Shown here piece by piece: positions 61,688 through 64,000 of a stretch of DNA of 64,000 nucleotides. Numbering within the stretch: the stretch's first letter is position 1; the number at the start of each line of letters is the position of its first letter. The position numbers and the translations under genes are program-made. Below the pieces are notes generated by a model. The model saw nothing but the letters and a program-made list of their open reading frames with translations. It did not search any database and was not told the DNA's origin. Origin of the DNA: Pseudomonas sp. CROZ-RG-20F-R04-15 (GTDB lineage Bacteria; Pseudomonadota; Gammaproteobacteria; Pseudomonadales; Pseudomonadaceae); contig NZ_JAKNQL010000018.1 of NCBI RefSeq assembly GCF_022662375.1, forward strand, positions 1 to 64,000, read 5' to 3'.

Positions 61688-63007
61688 CTAGAGGCCCACG
61701 CTCTGGCGCAAACCGGCCAGTGGCCGGCGCAACAAGTACAACGCCAACGGAGCGCGGTCGCCGAAGATTTTCGCCGTGCCGCGCAGGCCGATGCGTGGCG
61801 GCGCCTCGGTAAAATTGGCGTCGAGCCGATAGGCCAGTTGACCGCCCGCCGTCGGCTGCGCCTCGTACGCCGAACGCTCCAGCGTGGCGAGATGGCGTTT
61901 CAGCGGATCGCTGTCGAGAAACAACGCTACTTCGGCACCAGGCTCCAACGAGATCGCATCGCCCACCGCCAGTTCGATACGCAGTTCGGCCTGGTTCGGG
62001 TCGGCGATATCCATCAGGCGCTCGCCGGTCTGTACCGGTTTGCCGGTCAAACGCTCGGCGTCGGCGAACACTGCAATGCCGTCACGCTCGGCGCGCACTT
62101 CGCTACGTTTGAGCAGCTCGCGGGCGTAGTCACGTTCGGCGCGTTTCTGCTCAACACGGGCGGCGAGCAAATCGACTTTTGCGCTCGATTCGGCATCGGC
62201 GAACGAGCGCTGGGAATTGGATTTCAGCTCAGCTTCGGCCACCCCCAGCGCGCGCTCAGCGACATCGGCCTGCGCCTTGAGCGTGGTGCTTTCGAAGCGC
62301 ACCAGCACATCGCCGGTTTTCACCGTTTGATTGGGTTTGACCAGAAACTCGGCGATCACCCCGTCCAGCGGCGCCGCTACCACGCGCCCGCCCAGTGGCA
62401 CCACTTCGGCTGGGGCCAGCACCGATTGACGCACCGGGATCAACAGCCCCAGTAATAGCACCGCGACCAGTGCCACCTGACGTTTACGAGTCCAGCGCAG
62501 CCGCCACGGTTTGCGCGGTTGCAGCGCCAGCCAGGCGTGGCTGTAGGTATCGCCCAATTGCGACAGCAAAACTTGTTCGGAAGGGTTCCACGGCACATCG
62601 CGGGCCAGCCACAAACCGCCAAATACCTGCGCATCGCGATCAACCAGCGGCAACCAGAACACTTGCGTGGCGGACAGGCTGCGCCAGTCAGCCTGGATCG
62701 ATTCGCTGAGCAACTGCGGCGCAATCACTCGCGCCTGCTTCAGCACATCCTGCTTGAACAACTGCGCCACGGCCTGTTCGACAAACGCCACGAACGGCGC
62801 ATTCGGCTCGACCGCACTGACGCCGGTCACGGCTTGCACCTTGCCGGCAATCAACAACGCCGCATGACGAAAACCGAACAGCGCCTGGCCGTCGTTGACC
62901 AGGCTGTAGGCCAGTTGCGCGGCGTCACGGGCCGCGCGGGTCTGGCGTTCCAGGTCAAGAAATCGCGCGAACACCTGCTCGGCGCCGCCGCTCACCGGGG
63001 CGTTCAC
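61688..63007 (-). CDS. HlyD-type adaptor with N-terminal GAF-like domain
   Basis: A 439-residue protein. About 170 N-terminal residues look like a cytoplasmic GAF-like sensor (QLAYSLVNDGQALFGFRHAALLIAGKVQAVTGVSAV...VFWLPLVDRDAQVFGGLWLARD), then one transmembrane segment (about 175-193) and periplasmic barrel-sandwich halves (VVAAPLDGVIAEFLVKPNQTVKTGDVLVRFES, then a coiled coil and VRAERDGIAVFADAERLTGKPVQTGERLM). It overlaps the previous gene by 4 bp and abuts the M50 gene. An adaptor with a sensing domain on the cytoplasmic side is unusual. Confidence 0.85.
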   Translation of the reverse strand: MNAPVSGGAEQVFARFLDLERQTRAARDAAQLAYSLVNDGQALFGFRHAALLIAGKVQAVTGVSAVEPNAPFVAFVEQAVAQLFKQDVLKQARVIAPQLLSESIQADWRSLSATQVFWLPLVDRDAQVFGGLWLARDVPWNPSEQVLLSQLGDTYSHAWLALQPRKPWRLRWTRKRQVALVAVLLLGLLIPVRQSVLAPAEVVPLGGRVVAAPLDGVIAEFLVKPNQTVKTGDVLVRFESTTLKAQADVAERALGVAEAELKSNSQRSFADAESSAKVDLLAARVEQKRAERDYARELLKRSEVRAERDGIAVFADAERLTGKPVQTGERLMDIADPNQAELRIELAVGDAISLEPGAEVALFLDSDPLKRHLATLERSAYEAQPTAGGQLAYRLDANFTEAPPRIGLRGTAKIFGDRAPLALYLLRRPLAGLRQSVGL

Positions 63008-63783
63008 TTAAGCTCCGGGAAACGCGCGGTGCCGCTCATGCCGGCGAGCAAGCCTTTGGCTTCAGGGAGTGTTGCTACTAGCAACAGGGTCTGACTGCCC
63101 TCATCGATGCGCGCGCCGAGGCGTTTCACCGTGGCATCGATCGGCTGACCGGTTTCATCGGGAACGAAGCTGAACGTCTGGCCGGGCTTGAGTCTGGCCA
63201 TCCAGCGCGACGGCACCAGCAAATGAATTTCCAGAGTGCGGTTATCCACCACATCGAGCAGCGGCGCGCCGGCCGGCACGCTTTCATAGCGCTGCACCTT
63301 GCGCTCGACCACTTGCCCGTCGAACGGCGCGATCACGCTGCAGCGTTTGACCTGCACTTGATACACCTGGGATTGCGCCTGGGTTTCGCTGACCTTGGCC
63401 TCGGCCCGCGCCACTTCGAAGCGCCCGACAGAATTGAGCGCGGCCAATTGCTTGTTGTGCGCCAGCTCCTCACCAGCACCACGGCTGGCCGCTTGTGCGG
63501 CATTGAGCTGTGCTTGATAAGCAGAGCAATCGAACTTCGCCAGCGTATCGCCCTTCTTGAACGACTCGCCCTCGCTGAACGGCAACTCGACAATCCGCCC
63601 GGAAAGCTCACTGGCCAGCGTCGCCTGATCGCGCGCCCGCAACACCCCCCGCGCCTCACTGCTCGCAGTGGCCGCTCCCGACGCCGGATTATCCAGCAGC
63701 GGATCGTCTGGCCCGGGCGTTTGCGCCTGAACTGCACACGTTATTAAGGTCAATCCGATAACCCAACCGCGAAAACGCTGCAT
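63004..63783 (-). CDS. Periplasmic efflux adaptor (HlyD/RND type)
   Basis: A 259-residue periplasmic protein with a signal peptide (about 1-20, ending CAVQAQ). The two lipoyl-like halves are RARDQATLASELSGRIVELPFSEGESFKKGDTLAKFD (about 48-84) and CSVIAPFDGQVVERKVQRYESVPAG (about 147-171). It is short for an adaptor and lacks a full membrane-proximal domain. It is the first gene of the operon with the GAF-HlyD and M50-HlyD genes. Start codon overlaps are 4 bp. Confidence 0.85.
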   Translation of the reverse strand: MQRFRGWVIGLTLITCAVQAQTPGPDDPLLDNPASGAATASSEARGVLRARDQATLASELSGRIVELPFSEGESFKKGDTLAKFDCSAYQAQLNAAQAASRGAGEELAHNKQLAALNSVGRFEVARAEAKVSETQAQSQVYQVQVKRCSVIAPFDGQVVERKVQRYESVPAGAPLLDVVDNRTLEIHLLVPSRWMARLKPGQTFSFVPDETGQPIDATVKRLGARIDEGSQTLLLVATLPEAKGLLAGMSGTARFPELK

Positions 63784-64000
63784 AACCGCTACTCCCTGAC
63801 GGATGTGCGGAGTCTACGACAGCGGGGGTTAGCGTCAAGCGAAAGGCCATCACTCTTCGGAAATGTAATGTTTCAAAAGAGAAAGCCGCTCTATGACCGT
63901 TTAAAAGACGTAGGCAAATTCCGGCGTCCTACGCGAGTTGGGGATACTACTGATTGCTCACTGCGAAAACGGCGATAGACAGACTACCTATGCAATAGGC
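63784..64000. promoter_or_regulatory. Upstream region of the adaptor operon (cut by the window edge)
   Basis: The 217 bp to the end contain the promoter of the minus-strand adaptor/M50 operon and perhaps of a divergent gene beyond the window. A dyad CCTAT-GCA-ATAGG lies at 63987-63999. No gene is visible. Confidence 0.35.

Overview
The window is chromosomal DNA of a Pseudomonas, most likely of the P. fluorescens group. The evidence is the high-GC gram-negative gene style, the REP pairs built on TGTGGGAGCGAGC...GCTCGCGAA, and the order cysA-cysW-cysT-sbp-oscA-GGDEF/EAL gene-desA, which matches PA0280-PA0286 of P. aeruginosa as I remember it. Function calls come from reading motifs; no database search was run.

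Left part (1-21 kb): a membrane desaturase diverges from an AraC-type regulator. An orphan HipB-like XRE regulator with a perfect palindromic operator follows. Next is a two-component system (4.1-4.8 and 2.7-4.1 kb) divergent from a periplasmic GlcG/HbpS-like protein and a periplasmic 5-hydroxyisourate hydrolase. The shared promoter region holds an HprR/CusR-type box, so this looks like an HprSR-HiuH stress module. A Crp/Fnr regulator, an Mpo1-like membrane protein, the sulfate ABC transporter cysAWT-sbp with oscA, three c-di-GMP or response-regulator genes around desA, the gabD-gabT pathway and tRNA-Arg(CCG) complete this part.

Middle (21-45 kb): a vWFA lipoprotein/ECF sigma/anti-sigma operon, a YbhB-like protein, a Rieske-FAD reductase, the pgaABCD exopolysaccharide operon, a DUF945 protein, and an AaeXAB-like efflux operon with a NodT-type outer membrane protein under a MarR regulator. 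Then come a Fic-domain AMP-transferase-like gene behind three helically phased A8 tracts, a DUF2789 protein, a YbaK-like deacylase with an apparent homopolymer frameshift at its start, and an nfeD-slipin pair.

Right part (44.9-63.8 kb): the most unusual region. One minus-strand operon encodes a giant surface protein of about 2138 residues (LEPR motif, DUF4347, Gly-rich beta-helix, 13 Ig-like repeats), a lipidated TolC-type outer membrane protein, an APS kinase, an Asp/Asn beta-hydroxylase and a sulfotransferase, mostly with overlapping ends. Upstream lie a second sulfotransferase, a GT39-type glycosyltransferase, a divergent tail-collar protein with a DUF6916 protein, and an operon of two HlyD-type adaptors, an M50-peptidase/HlyD fusion and a GNAT acetyltransferase. 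No ABC exporter ATPase is present. I read it as a dedicated export and post-translational modification (sulfation, hydroxylation, perhaps glycosylation) locus for the giant protein. The parts are seen in the sequence; their joint function is inference.
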